Assembly (NCBI GenBank): GCA_001872165.1
Contig: MNXK01000157.1
Span: 1 to 8,901 of the forward strand
Direction: 5' to 3'
DNA length: 8,901 nucleotides
From: Anaerolineae bacterium CG2_30_58_95
GTDB lineage: Bacteria > Chloroflexota > Anaerolineae > Anaerolineales > Villigracilaceae
Positions 1 through 5,115 of the stretch are shown piece by piece. Within the stretch, counting starts at the first letter, position 1, and every line of letters starts with the position of its first letter. Made by a program: the position numbers and the translations under genes. The notes below the pieces were generated by a model, which saw nothing but the letters and a program-made list of their open reading frames with translations, was not told where the DNA came from and did not search any database.

Positions 1-56
1 GTTTACTTTTCGCGATCTGACTTTTGAAAATTTTGCCGGATTGAAGCGGAAATCTA

Positions 57-85
57 TTGAATTTATTTGAAATCGAGTGTATAGT
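57..85 (+). promoter_or_regulatory. Candidate sigma-70-type promoter upstream of the small unknown gene
   Basis: A TTGAAT hexamer at 57-62 and a TATAGT hexamer at 80-85 are separated by exactly 17 bp, the optimal spacing for a housekeeping promoter. The predicted start would fall near 91-93, so the whole palindromic element at 85-180 would be transcribed as a 5' leader of the gene at 207. The surrounding DNA is AT-rich, so a chance match is quite possible. Confidence 0.35.
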
Positions 86-180
86 ATCAGTAGATCACGA
101 AAACGTAGTGACGACTTCAGTCGTGTCTCCAAAAAGCGACTAAAGTCGCCACTACAGAGCCTTTTCGTGAAGTACTGATA
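85..180. repeat. 96-bp paired REP-like palindrome (BIME type, GTAG feet)
   Basis: The outer arms TATCAGTAGATCACGAAAA (85-103) and its partner at 162-180 are inverted over 19 bp with two mismatches. Inside lie two oppositely oriented hairpins. The first is GTAGTG followed by ACGAC-TTCA-GTCGT (105-124). The second, read on the minus strand, is GTAGTG followed by GCGAC-TTTA-GTCGC (155-136). Both fit a consensus GTAGTGrCGACTTyAGTCGy. A GTAG tetranucleotide 5' of a short imperfect hairpin, with a second inverted copy, is the architecture known for bacterial REP/BIME elements processed by RAYT transposases. Its stem sequence differs from the array near 8000, so it would belong to a different RAYT family. 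Family assignment is by architecture only. Confidence 0.75.
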
Positions 181-206
181 GTGCAGTAGAACTTCCAGGT
201 GCTCCA

Positions 207-602
207 ATGACAACAAACCCCATTCGCAAGTCCAAATATAAGCTGGAGAAGCAAGCCAGGCGGGGCTTTCGCGGTTATCCTATAGCAACGATTGCCTATT
301 ATGGCCCGGATGATATACGAGCCTCAAAAGTGGCAGTGGGCATCCTGTTATCCGAGAAGGATAAAGAGGCCGTTTACCTCGAACGGTGGTTCTCCGAAAC
401 TGGCGATGTCCGTCATGACCTGCTCATCAACCAGCAAATTGTGGAGTTCATCGAGCAGCACAAACCCAGGAGCGTAGCGATCACCGCTCGAATTATCGGC
501 TGCCCACACGAAGAGGGAATTGATTATCCGCTGGGCGAGAAATGTCCGCAATGCCCTTTCTGGGCAAACCGGGACAGATGGACTGGGGAGTGGATAACGT
601 AA
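207..602 (+). CDS. Small unknown protein with C-terminal CxH/CxxC putative zinc site
   Basis: This encodes 131 residues and I do not recognise a named family. An AGGTG ribosome binding site at 197-201 lies 5 nt before the ATG, which supports the start. The N-terminus is very basic (residues 7-23, rich in K and R). A mixed central region follows, with beta-like and then helical character (about 24-95). The C-terminus carries C99-P-H101 and C113-P-Q-C116 followed by an aromatic/basic tail (FWANRDRW), which suggests a small zinc-ribbon-like site. The basic N-terminus plus this Cys/His cluster could suit nucleic-acid binding, but that is inference. The gene stands alone behind a palindromic leader and faces the toxin-antitoxin pair tail to tail. 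Its codon use and complete reading frame look like a genuine gene. Confidence 0.7.
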   Translation: MTTNPIRKSKYKLEKQARRGFRGYPIATIAYYGPDDIRASKVAVGILLSEKDKEAVYLERWFSETGDVRHDLLINQQIVEFIEQHKPRSVAITARIIGCPHEEGIDYPLGEKCPQCPFWANRDRWTGEWIT

Positions 603-657
603 GCAAGTTGGAAAATCGCCCCCTACCTTCCGAAGTCTGAGGAACTTACGGCTTTAT

Positions 658-921
658 CTACTTGCGACGATACACATCGCTGCGATGACCAATCTGATGC
701 ACAAGGATGAGATTTTCACTCTCAATGATGTCATACAGAACCCGGTAATCACCAACCCGTAGTTTGAATAAATCGGATAGTGGACCGGTCAGTTCCTCGT
801 GCTGGACAACGTCTGCATTTTCTCCCAACCGCTTGAGCCGCTTCAAAATGCGTGTGCGAGTTAGTGAATCGAGGTGGTCGAGCTCGCGCTCGGCGCCAGC
901 GGTGAAATCGAAGCGGTACAT
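658..921 (-). CDS. RelE/ParE-superfamily toxin
   Basis: This 87-residue protein is the usual size for a RelE-type toxin. The C-terminal half has the family signature: a GPL-x-x-LFKLRVGDYRVLYDI strand pair (about residues 46-65), then a hydrophobic strand and IGHRSDVYRR (77-86). The Arg in GDYRVLY and the HR-x-x-VY tail correspond to the conserved basic and aromatic positions that act in mRNA cleavage in RelE relatives. The N-terminal helices (AERELDHLDSLTRTRILKRL) match the family's helical hairpin. The gene starts 4 bp after the antitoxin stop, so the two are cotranscribed and probably translationally coupled; there is only a distant GGGGTG as a ribosome site. Ribosome-dependent RNase activity is the likely role. 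ParE-like gyrase poisoning is the alternative, since the fold alone does not separate them. Confidence 0.88.
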   Translation of the reverse strand: MYRFDFTAGAERELDHLDSLTRTRILKRLKRLGENADVVQHEELTGPLSDLFKLRVGDYRVLYDIIESENLILVHQIGHRSDVYRRK

Positions 922-925
922 ACAA

Positions 926-1177
926 TTATAGTTTCACCCCATACTTGCTTGCGATCTCCCCCAACGATTTACCACGTTTTCCAGCCGCATAATCGGCGCG
1001 CTGACGCTTGATCCGTTCAACGACTTCGGAGCGCAGTTTCAATCCCGCATCCTCATCAACCCACTCCGACAGACGCTCGTCAATCAACGCATTCATCATC
1101 GTGCGGAATTCGCTGAGGGTCATATCGCTGATCTTGGGTTCGCCGCTGAGGTGTTTTTGTACATCTGTGCTAGCCAT
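926..1177 (-). CDS. Antitoxin of the RelE-type toxin pair
   Basis: This 83-residue protein directly precedes the toxin with a 4-bp gap, the standard antitoxin-first order. The start is set by a strong GGAGG ribosome site (CCTCC at 1183-1187 on the plus strand), 5 nt from the ATG. The sequence is highly charged and probably helical. A central segment (about residues 19-41, MTLSEFRTMMNALIDERLSEW) resembles segments often found in small chromosomal antitoxins. The C-terminus (RADYAAGKRGKSLGEIASKYGVKL) looks like a short recognition-type helix or toxin-clamping tail. I do not see a clear ribbon-helix-helix or Phd/YefM signature, so the call rests mainly on gene order, size and the partner. It should neutralise the toxin and repress its own promoter. 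Confidence 0.75.
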   Translation of the reverse strand: MASTDVQKHLSGEPKISDMTLSEFRTMMNALIDERLSEWVDEDAGLKLRSEVVERIKRQRADYAAGKRGKSLGEIASKYGVKL

Positions 1178-1182
1178 TCTAT

Positions 1183-1201
1183 CCTCCAGCGGGGAATTAT
1201 A
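1183..1201 (-). promoter_or_regulatory. TATAAT box and Shine-Dalgarno for the toxin-antitoxin operon
   Basis: On the minus strand a perfect TATAAT (plus-strand ATTATA at 1196-1201) is followed by GGAGG (1187-1183) and the antitoxin ATG at 1177. Transcription would start near 1189, only a few bases before the ribosome site, giving a very short leader. No good -35 hexamer is visible at the proper distance, so the promoter may depend on another factor or be weak. Confidence 0.5.
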
Positions 1202-1242
1202 CTCGAATTACTCATCCTCATTAGTCTTTGCATCGTGTTCGT

Positions 1243-1261
1243 TGGTATAATCAGCCCCATG
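1243..1261 (+). promoter_or_regulatory. Extended -10 (TGGTATAAT) giving a probable leaderless ricT mRNA
   Basis: TGG-TATAAT at 1243-1251 is a perfect extended -10. Its predicted transcription start, about 7 nt downstream, coincides with the ATG at 1259. There is no Shine-Dalgarno between the box and the ATG (only CAGCCCC). The two together imply a leaderless transcript starting at or next to the initiation codon. Confidence 0.55.
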
Positions 1262-2146
1262 CAACCGCTTATCGTTGGAGTCCGTTTCGCACAAATCGGA
1301 AAAGTCTATCACTTCGACGCCGCCGCCATCCCCGACATCCAGCCCGGCGACCGGGTCATCGTCGAGACGACGCGCGGGCGTCAATTAGGGGAAGTCACAC
1401 AACGGATCGAGAAACCATCCCCGCCGCCCGAAGGGAAGTGGAAACCCGTCGAGCGACGCGCCACGCCGCGCGACCTGCTGCTGCGCCAGACCTGGCAGCG
1501 CAAAGAGGTCGAGGCAATGATCGCCTGCCGCCAACGCGCCGCCGAGCTGAAACTGGCCGGGGTCAAGATCATTGCCGCCGAGTTCAGCTTCGACGGGGTG
1601 CGGCTGGCGCTCATGTACAGTAGCGAGACCGAAGAAAAGATGGATTTGAAGTCCCTACGCCACGATATGGGCAAACTTTATCCCGGCACGCAGGTTGACA
1701 TGCGCCAGATCGGCCCGCGCGACGTGGCCAAGCTCTTAGGTGGATTGGGCGCTTGCGGCCTGGAGAGGCGTTGCTGCTCCAGGTTTCTGACCGATTTCAG
1801 CCCGATCTCCATCAAGATGGCAAAGGAACAGGGCATCTCGCTCACGCCGCAGGAAATCACCGGCATGTGCGGACGCCTGCGCTGTTGCCTGGTTTACGAA
1901 TTCGAGCAATACGTGGCCGCGCGCAAGGAATTACCCAAGAGGAACAAACGCGTCGTCACGCCGCTGGGAGAAGGCCGGGTCGTGGACCTGCTGCCGCTGC
2001 AGATGACCGTCGTCGTCGAAGTGCCGGAGGTGGGCCGGCGCGAATTCGAGCGCGAGCAGCTCGAACCCTGGGATGAGCTGGAGGCGCTGCGGCGCAAGTC
2101 GGCGCAGCCGTGTGAGAATTGCGAAAAGAAAGAGATTAGAGAGTAG
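1259..2146 (+). CDS. ricT: RicT-like PSP1 domain protein
   Basis: This encodes 295 residues. The PSP1 region has the family hallmarks: an N-terminal beta domain (VGVRFAQIGKVYHFD, residues 6-20), the GGLGACGLERRCCSRFL segment (161-177), and the SPISIKMAKEQGISLTPQEI and GMCGRLRCCLVYE segments (181-214). Conserved cysteines are C166, C172, C173, C204, C209 and C210. In Bacillus subtilis, RicT is part of the RicA-RicF-RicT (Y) complex, which binds iron-sulfur clusters and promotes RNase Y maturation of mRNAs. An additional C-terminal CENC motif (C285, C288) lies beyond the PSP1 domain. The frame is open upstream to 1151, but the ATG at 1259 is preferred because it begins at the conserved N-terminus and sits 7 nt after TATAAT. 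A palindrome overlaps its stop codon and joins it to the deacetylase gene. Confidence 0.9.
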   Translation: MQPLIVGVRFAQIGKVYHFDAAAIPDIQPGDRVIVETTRGRQLGEVTQRIEKPSPPPEGKWKPVERRATPRDLLLRQTWQRKEVEAMIACRQRAAELKLAGVKIIAAEFSFDGVRLALMYSSETEEKMDLKSLRHDMGKLYPGTQVDMRQIGPRDVAKLLGGLGACGLERRCCSRFLTDFSPISIKMAKEQGISLTPQEITGMCGRLRCCLVYEFEQYVAARKELPKRNKRVVTPLGEGRVVDLLPLQMTVVVEVPEVGRREFEREQLEPWDELEALRRKSAQPCENCEKKEIRE

Positions 2147-2200
2147 AGAACAGAGATTAGTCTCTGCCCACTACTCTCCACTCCATTCTCTCTACTCTCT
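2138..2200. repeat. Purine/pyrimidine inverted repeat spanning the ricT stop and reaching the next start
   Basis: AGAGAGTAGAGA (2138-2149), which contains the ricT TAG, is perfectly inverted at TCTCTACTCTCT (2189-2200), one base before the next ATG. A second hairpin, CAGAGA-TTAG-TCTCTG (2151-2166), is nested inside. The left half is nearly all purine and the right half nearly all pyrimidine. No Shine-Dalgarno precedes the downstream ATG. The structure could act as an attenuator or stabiliser, or be a copy of a dispersed repeat. Confidence 0.75.
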
Positions 2201-2201
2201 T

Positions 2202-2921
2202 ATGACCGATAACTGGCAGACCCCCCAAAAGATCCTGGTCATCCTGGCCCATCCCGATGACCCGGAGTTTTTCTGCGGCGCGACGTTGGCCCGCTGGGTA
2301 AGGGCCGGGCATGAGATCCACTACTGCCTGCTAACCTGCGGCGATAAGGGCTACGAGAAACGTGACCTCACTCCCGATGAAATATGCCGCATCCGCCACA
2401 CGGAACAACGCGCCGCGGCGGCCGTTATCGGCGTCAAGAACGTGCGCTTTCTGGACCTGGAGGACGGTACCCTGACCCCGAGCATTGATCTACGCCGGGA
2501 AGTGGTGCGCGTCATCCGCCAGGAAAAGCCCGACATCCTTGTCACCTGCGACCCGACCAACCTGTTCCCCAGCGGCTCGTACCGGCTCAACCACCCCGAC
2601 CATCGCTATGCCGGTCAGATCGTGCTGGACGCGGTCTTTCCGGCGGCTGGGAACGCCCACTTTTTCCCGGAGCTGCTGCGCGACGAAGGCCTGGAGCCGC
2701 ATACGCCGCGCGAGGTCTGGGTCTCGCTGACCTCTCAGCCCGATGTGACCCTGGACGTGACGGATACCTGGGAAATCAAGCTGCGCGCCTTGAAGGAGCA
2801 TAAGAGCCAGATTGGCGATCCGATCGAATTCGAAAAACGGATGCGCAGCCGCCGTTCGCCGGAAAGCACGGAAGAACAGCCGCGCTACGAGGAAAAATTC
2901 CGCGTGCTCAAGTTCAGCTAA
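2202..2921 (+). CDS. PIG-L/LmbE family zinc deacetylase
   Basis: This 239-residue protein has the complete LmbE/PIG-L signature. The first motif is ILVILAHPDDPEF (residues 11-23), with zinc ligands expected at H17 and D20. The second is LNHPDHRYAG (129-138), with H131 and H134 as the catalytic and ligand histidines. ALKEHKSQ (196-203) is the conserved C-terminal helix. Family members remove N-acetyl groups from glucosamine-type substrates (MshB, BshB, PIG-L) or related amides; the substrate here cannot be read from sequence. The protein is cytosolic, with no signal peptide. The frame continues upstream into ricT, but the ATG at 2202 puts the first beta-strand in the usual place. It follows ricT by 55 bp through a palindrome and probably shares its transcript. 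No ribosome binding site is visible, which is unusual. Confidence 0.9.
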   Translation: MTDNWQTPQKILVILAHPDDPEFFCGATLARWVRAGHEIHYCLLTCGDKGYEKRDLTPDEICRIRHTEQRAAAAVIGVKNVRFLDLEDGTLTPSIDLRREVVRVIRQEKPDILVTCDPTNLFPSGSYRLNHPDHRYAGQIVLDAVFPAAGNAHFFPELLRDEGLEPHTPREVWVSLTSQPDVTLDVTDTWEIKLRALKEHKSQIGDPIEFEKRMRSRRSPESTEEQPRYEEKFRVLKFS

Positions 2922-2943
2922 ACACCTATCCTAAAATTCGTTG

Positions 2944-2963
2944 GTCGGGCTACCATGCCCGAC
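2944..2963. repeat. REP-like hairpin after the deacetylase gene
   Basis: GTCGGGC (2944-2950) and GCCCGAC (2957-2963) form a perfect 7-bp GC-rich stem with a TACCAT loop, 22 bp after the deacetylase stop. There is no T-tract, so it is not a typical intrinsic terminator. It could protect the mRNA 3' end or be another dispersed REP-like unit. A weaker inverted pair, GGCGGC (2968-2973) and GCCGCC (2999-3004), follows it. Confidence 0.65.
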
Positions 2964-3013
2964 ATCCGGCGGCATGCCCACAGGGTGCTTCGCGAGGAGC
3001 CGCCTCTTCTGCA

Positions 3014-3139
3014 CTATTAACAGGTTCATTGGGAATCGGCGTGATATACCGCCAGATGTGGGGCGGATTGGCAATCCGCCTTACGCCAAACGCCAGATAT
3101 GCTGGCCTATCACGGCAAATCCCAGAGAGCCTATTAACA
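3014..3139. mobile_element. MITE-like palindromic element with 9-bp direct repeats
   Basis: The direct repeats CTATTAACA (3014-3022 and 3131-3139) bracket a stretch of about 108 bp. Its ends are imperfect inverted repeats of about 23 bp: 3023-3046 and 3108-3130, roughly 17 of 23 positions alike, with CGTGATA/TATCACG (3040-3046, 3108-3114) exact. The centre is the palindrome GGCGGATTGGCAATCCGCC (3062-3080). The octamer CGCCAGAT also occurs twice, directly repeated, at 3050-3057 and 3091-3098. There is no coding capacity. This fits a small non-autonomous insertion with a target-site duplication, although a REP-type element with chance repeats is possible. Confidence 0.5.
3062..3080. repeat. Solo palindrome similar to the hairpin next to the RAYT gene
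   Basis: GGCGGATTG and CAATCCGCC are perfectly inverted around one G. The sequence matches the minus-strand reading of the hairpin at 8300-8319 (GGCGGATTTGGCAATCCGCC) apart from one extra T. It is therefore likely a dispersed member of the same REP family. Confidence 0.7.
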
Positions 3140-3151
3140 ACGGAGTTCACA

Positions 3152-4330
3152 ATGACCGACTTTCTTTCCGAAGCCCAATCGCTCTTCGAATACACCCAAT
3201 CCCTGCGGCGCGACTTCCATATGCACCCCGAACTCGGATTCAAGGAAGTTCGCACAGCCGGCATCGTTGCGCGTGAATTGACTTCCCTCGGACTGGAGGT
3301 GCACACCGGCATCGCCGAGACCGGCATCGTCGCGCTGCTCGAAGGCGCGCGACCCGGCCCGGTCATCCTGGCGCGCTTCGACATGGATGCCCTGCCCATC
3401 CTCGAGGAAACTGGCGCAGCCTATGCCTCCCAAAATCCCGGCGTAATGCACGCCTGCGGCCACGACGGTCACACTGCCATCGGCCTGACCGTAGCCAGGA
3501 TGCTCCATGCCCATCGCCAGGAGCTGGCTGGAACGGTCAAGTTCATCTTCCAGCCGGCCGAGGAAGGGCTGGGCGGTGCAGAAGGAATGATCGCTGCGGG
3601 TGTTCTCGAAAATCCAAAACCTGACCTGGCCCTGGCTCTGCACCTCTGGAACGAAAAGCCGCTCGGCTGGCTTGGGATTGCCTGCGGCCCGGCCATGGCC
3701 GGCGCCGAGCTTTTCAAGATCAAGGTGCGCGGCAAGGGCGGACACGGTGCCGTGCCGCACCTGGCTGCTGATCCGGTGTTGGCCGCAGCCCAGATCGTCG
3801 CCGCGCTGCAGAGCATCGTTGCCCGCAATGTTCCTCCATTGCAGGCCGCGGTGGTCAGCGTGTGTACTATCCACGGCGGCGAGGCCTTCAACGTCATCCC
3901 GCAAGCCGTGGAGCTGGCGGGCACGATCCGCACCTTCGAGCCGCAAGTCCGGGAAAAGGTGCTGGAACGCTTCGAGGTCATTGTGTATGGGCTGGCCGAG
4001 ACAATGGGCTGCCGCGCCGAGGTCGAGCTGCAACGCCTGACGCCCGCGGTCATCAACCAGCCAGAGAGCGCGGCGCGCATTGCAGCCGTCGCTCGCCAGG
4101 TGTTCCCCGAAGCTACAATTGACAGCGGTGATTACGTAACCATGGGCTCGGAAGATTTCGCCTTTATCATGGAAAAAGCGCCCGGTTGTTTCTTCTTTAT
4201 CGGCTCGGCAAACAAGGAAAAGGGGTTGGATGCCGGCCACCACCATCCCCGCTTCGATTTCGATGAAGGCGCCCTCCCCCGCGGCGCGGCCTTGATGGCC
4301 TCTGCGGTGGCAGAGTTCTTGAAGGGATAA
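3152..4330 (+). CDS. M20D family amidohydrolase (aminoacylase/hippurate hydrolase type)
   Basis: This encodes 392 residues, the normal length for M20D enzymes. The ATG at 3152 has GGAG (3142-3145) 6 nt upstream; the longer frame from 3029 runs back into repeat DNA. Motifs in order are LRRDFHMHPELGFKE (18-32), ARFDMDALPI (74-83), HACGHDGHTA (100-109), FQPAEEGLGGAEGM (133-146), LHLWN (163-167), GKGGHGAVPH (194-203), EAFNVIPQ (244-251), GSEDFAF (332-338) and HHPRFDFDEGALPRGA (364-379). Expected metal ligands are C102, H104, E138, H164 and H364, with E137 as general base. RFDMDALP replaces the commoner RADMDALP. These enzymes hydrolyse N-acyl amino acids or similar amides; the exact substrate is open. 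It is cytosolic, with no signal peptide, and it stands between a repeat-rich spacer and a promoter, so it is probably monocistronic. Confidence 0.92.
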   Translation: MTDFLSEAQSLFEYTQSLRRDFHMHPELGFKEVRTAGIVARELTSLGLEVHTGIAETGIVALLEGARPGPVILARFDMDALPILEETGAAYASQNPGVMHACGHDGHTAIGLTVARMLHAHRQELAGTVKFIFQPAEEGLGGAEGMIAAGVLENPKPDLALALHLWNEKPLGWLGIACGPAMAGAELFKIKVRGKGGHGAVPHLAADPVLAAAQIVAALQSIVARNVPPLQAAVVSVCTIHGGEAFNVIPQAVELAGTIRTFEPQVREKVLERFEVIVYGLAETMGCRAEVELQRLTPAVINQPESAARIAAVARQVFPEATIDSGDYVTMGSEDFAFIMEKAPGCFFFIGSANKEKGLDAGHHHPRFDFDEGALPRGAALMASAVAEFLKG

Positions 4331-4339
4331 GGGTATTTC

Positions 4340-4368
4340 TTGACTGATATAAGCTTTGATGATATACT
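4340..4368 (+). promoter_or_regulatory. Near-consensus promoter for the gntR-korAB operon
   Basis: TTGACT (4340-4345) and TATACT (4363-4368) are separated by exactly 17 bp; each differs from consensus by one base. Transcription would start near 4375, leaving an AT-rich leader of about 36 nt before the ATG at 4411. It begins 10 bp after the M20 gene's stop. No clear operator palindrome is visible within it. Confidence 0.72.
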
Positions 4369-4410
4369 TTTTTTCATAGAACTAATCTGATTAATCGTAT
4401 TTATTATCCT

Positions 4411-5097
4411 ATGTCCCGCGAACACAATTCACCCGACCTACTTTCTGAATTCCTCCGCTATCTGGTCAACCACGAGCAAGCGGAGGATCAAAGTTTGCCA
4501 TCGCTGGCCGACCTGAGTCAGGAGCTGGGCGTTGGCATCGCCGCGTTGCGCGAACAGCTCGAGGTCGCCCGCGCCCTCGGCCTGGTCGAGGTGCGGCCAC
4601 GCATCGGCATCCGGCGTAAAGCGTACTCATTTTTGCCGGCCGTCCGCCAAAGCCTGGCTTACGCCCTGGCGTTGGACAAAACTCATTTCCAGGCCTTTGC
4701 CGACCTGCGTAAACACATCGAGATGACCTACTGGCACGAGGCCGTCCAAAAGTTGACCGCTGAGGACAGAAGCGCACTGAACAACGTGATCCGCCGCGCC
4801 TGGGAGAAACTGCGCGGCACACCAGCACAAATCCCCCATGCCGAGCACCGCGAACTTCACCTCATGATCTATCGTCGCCTGGAAAATCCCTTCGTCACCG
4901 GTTTGCTGGAAGCTTATTGGGAGGCTTACGAAGCCGTCGGCCTGAACGTTTATGCTGACTACCATTATCTCGAAGAAGTTTGGGGATACCACCAGAAAAT
5001 GGTAGAAGCAATTTGCAACCAAGATTACGAAGCCGGCTATCACGCCCTGTTAGAGCATACCGATCTGATCACGCAGCGCCCACCTTCAGCGACCTAA
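4411..5097 (+). CDS. GntR-family transcriptional regulator, FadR/FCD type
   Basis: This encodes 228 residues. A winged helix-turn-helix lies at about 31-70 (SLADLSQELGVGIAALREQL, then GLVEVRPRIGIRRK). It is followed by an all-helical FCD ligand-binding domain (about 76-222) with the LRKHIE helix (99-104), HRELH (146-150), NP (159-160), YHQKMVEAI (193-201) and LLEHTD (213-218). FCD domains often bind a metal through Asp and three His; here the Asp position appears to be H146, giving H146/H150/H194/H216, an inferred all-His site. Regulators of this class respond to small carboxylates. It lies 18 bp before the oxidoreductase subunit gene and probably controls this operon and itself. The ATG has no Shine-Dalgarno (TTATTATCCT precedes it), so translation may be weak or initiated differently. 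Confidence 0.88.
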   Translation: MSREHNSPDLLSEFLRYLVNHEQAEDQSLPSLADLSQELGVGIAALREQLEVARALGLVEVRPRIGIRRKAYSFLPAVRQSLAYALALDKTHFQAFADLRKHIEMTYWHEAVQKLTAEDRSALNNVIRRAWEKLRGTPAQIPHAEHRELHLMIYRRLENPFVTGLLEAYWEAYEAVGLNVYADYHYLEEVWGYHQKMVEAICNQDYEAGYHALLEHTDLITQRPPSAT

Positions 5098-5115
5098 ACA
5101 AATTAGGAGAGAACC

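Noticed and set aside
598..650. CGTAAG (598-603) and CTTACG (645-650) as a terminator between the unknown gene and the toxin gene.
   Set aside because: Only 6 bp of stem with a loop of about 41 nt and no T-tract.
919..930. A third TATAAT on the minus strand, overlapping the antitoxin stop, as a separate toxin promoter.
   Set aside because: It lies 3 bp from the toxin ATG, so transcription would begin inside the coding region; the overlap with the stop codon is likely chance.
2944..2963. The GC-rich hairpin as an intrinsic terminator for the deacetylase gene.
   Set aside because: No run of T follows the stem; listed as a REP-like repeat instead.
3134..4246. A 370-residue open frame antisense to the M20 amidohydrolase gene.
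   Set aside because: It is a GC-driven shadow; the plus strand carries every M20 catalytic motif.
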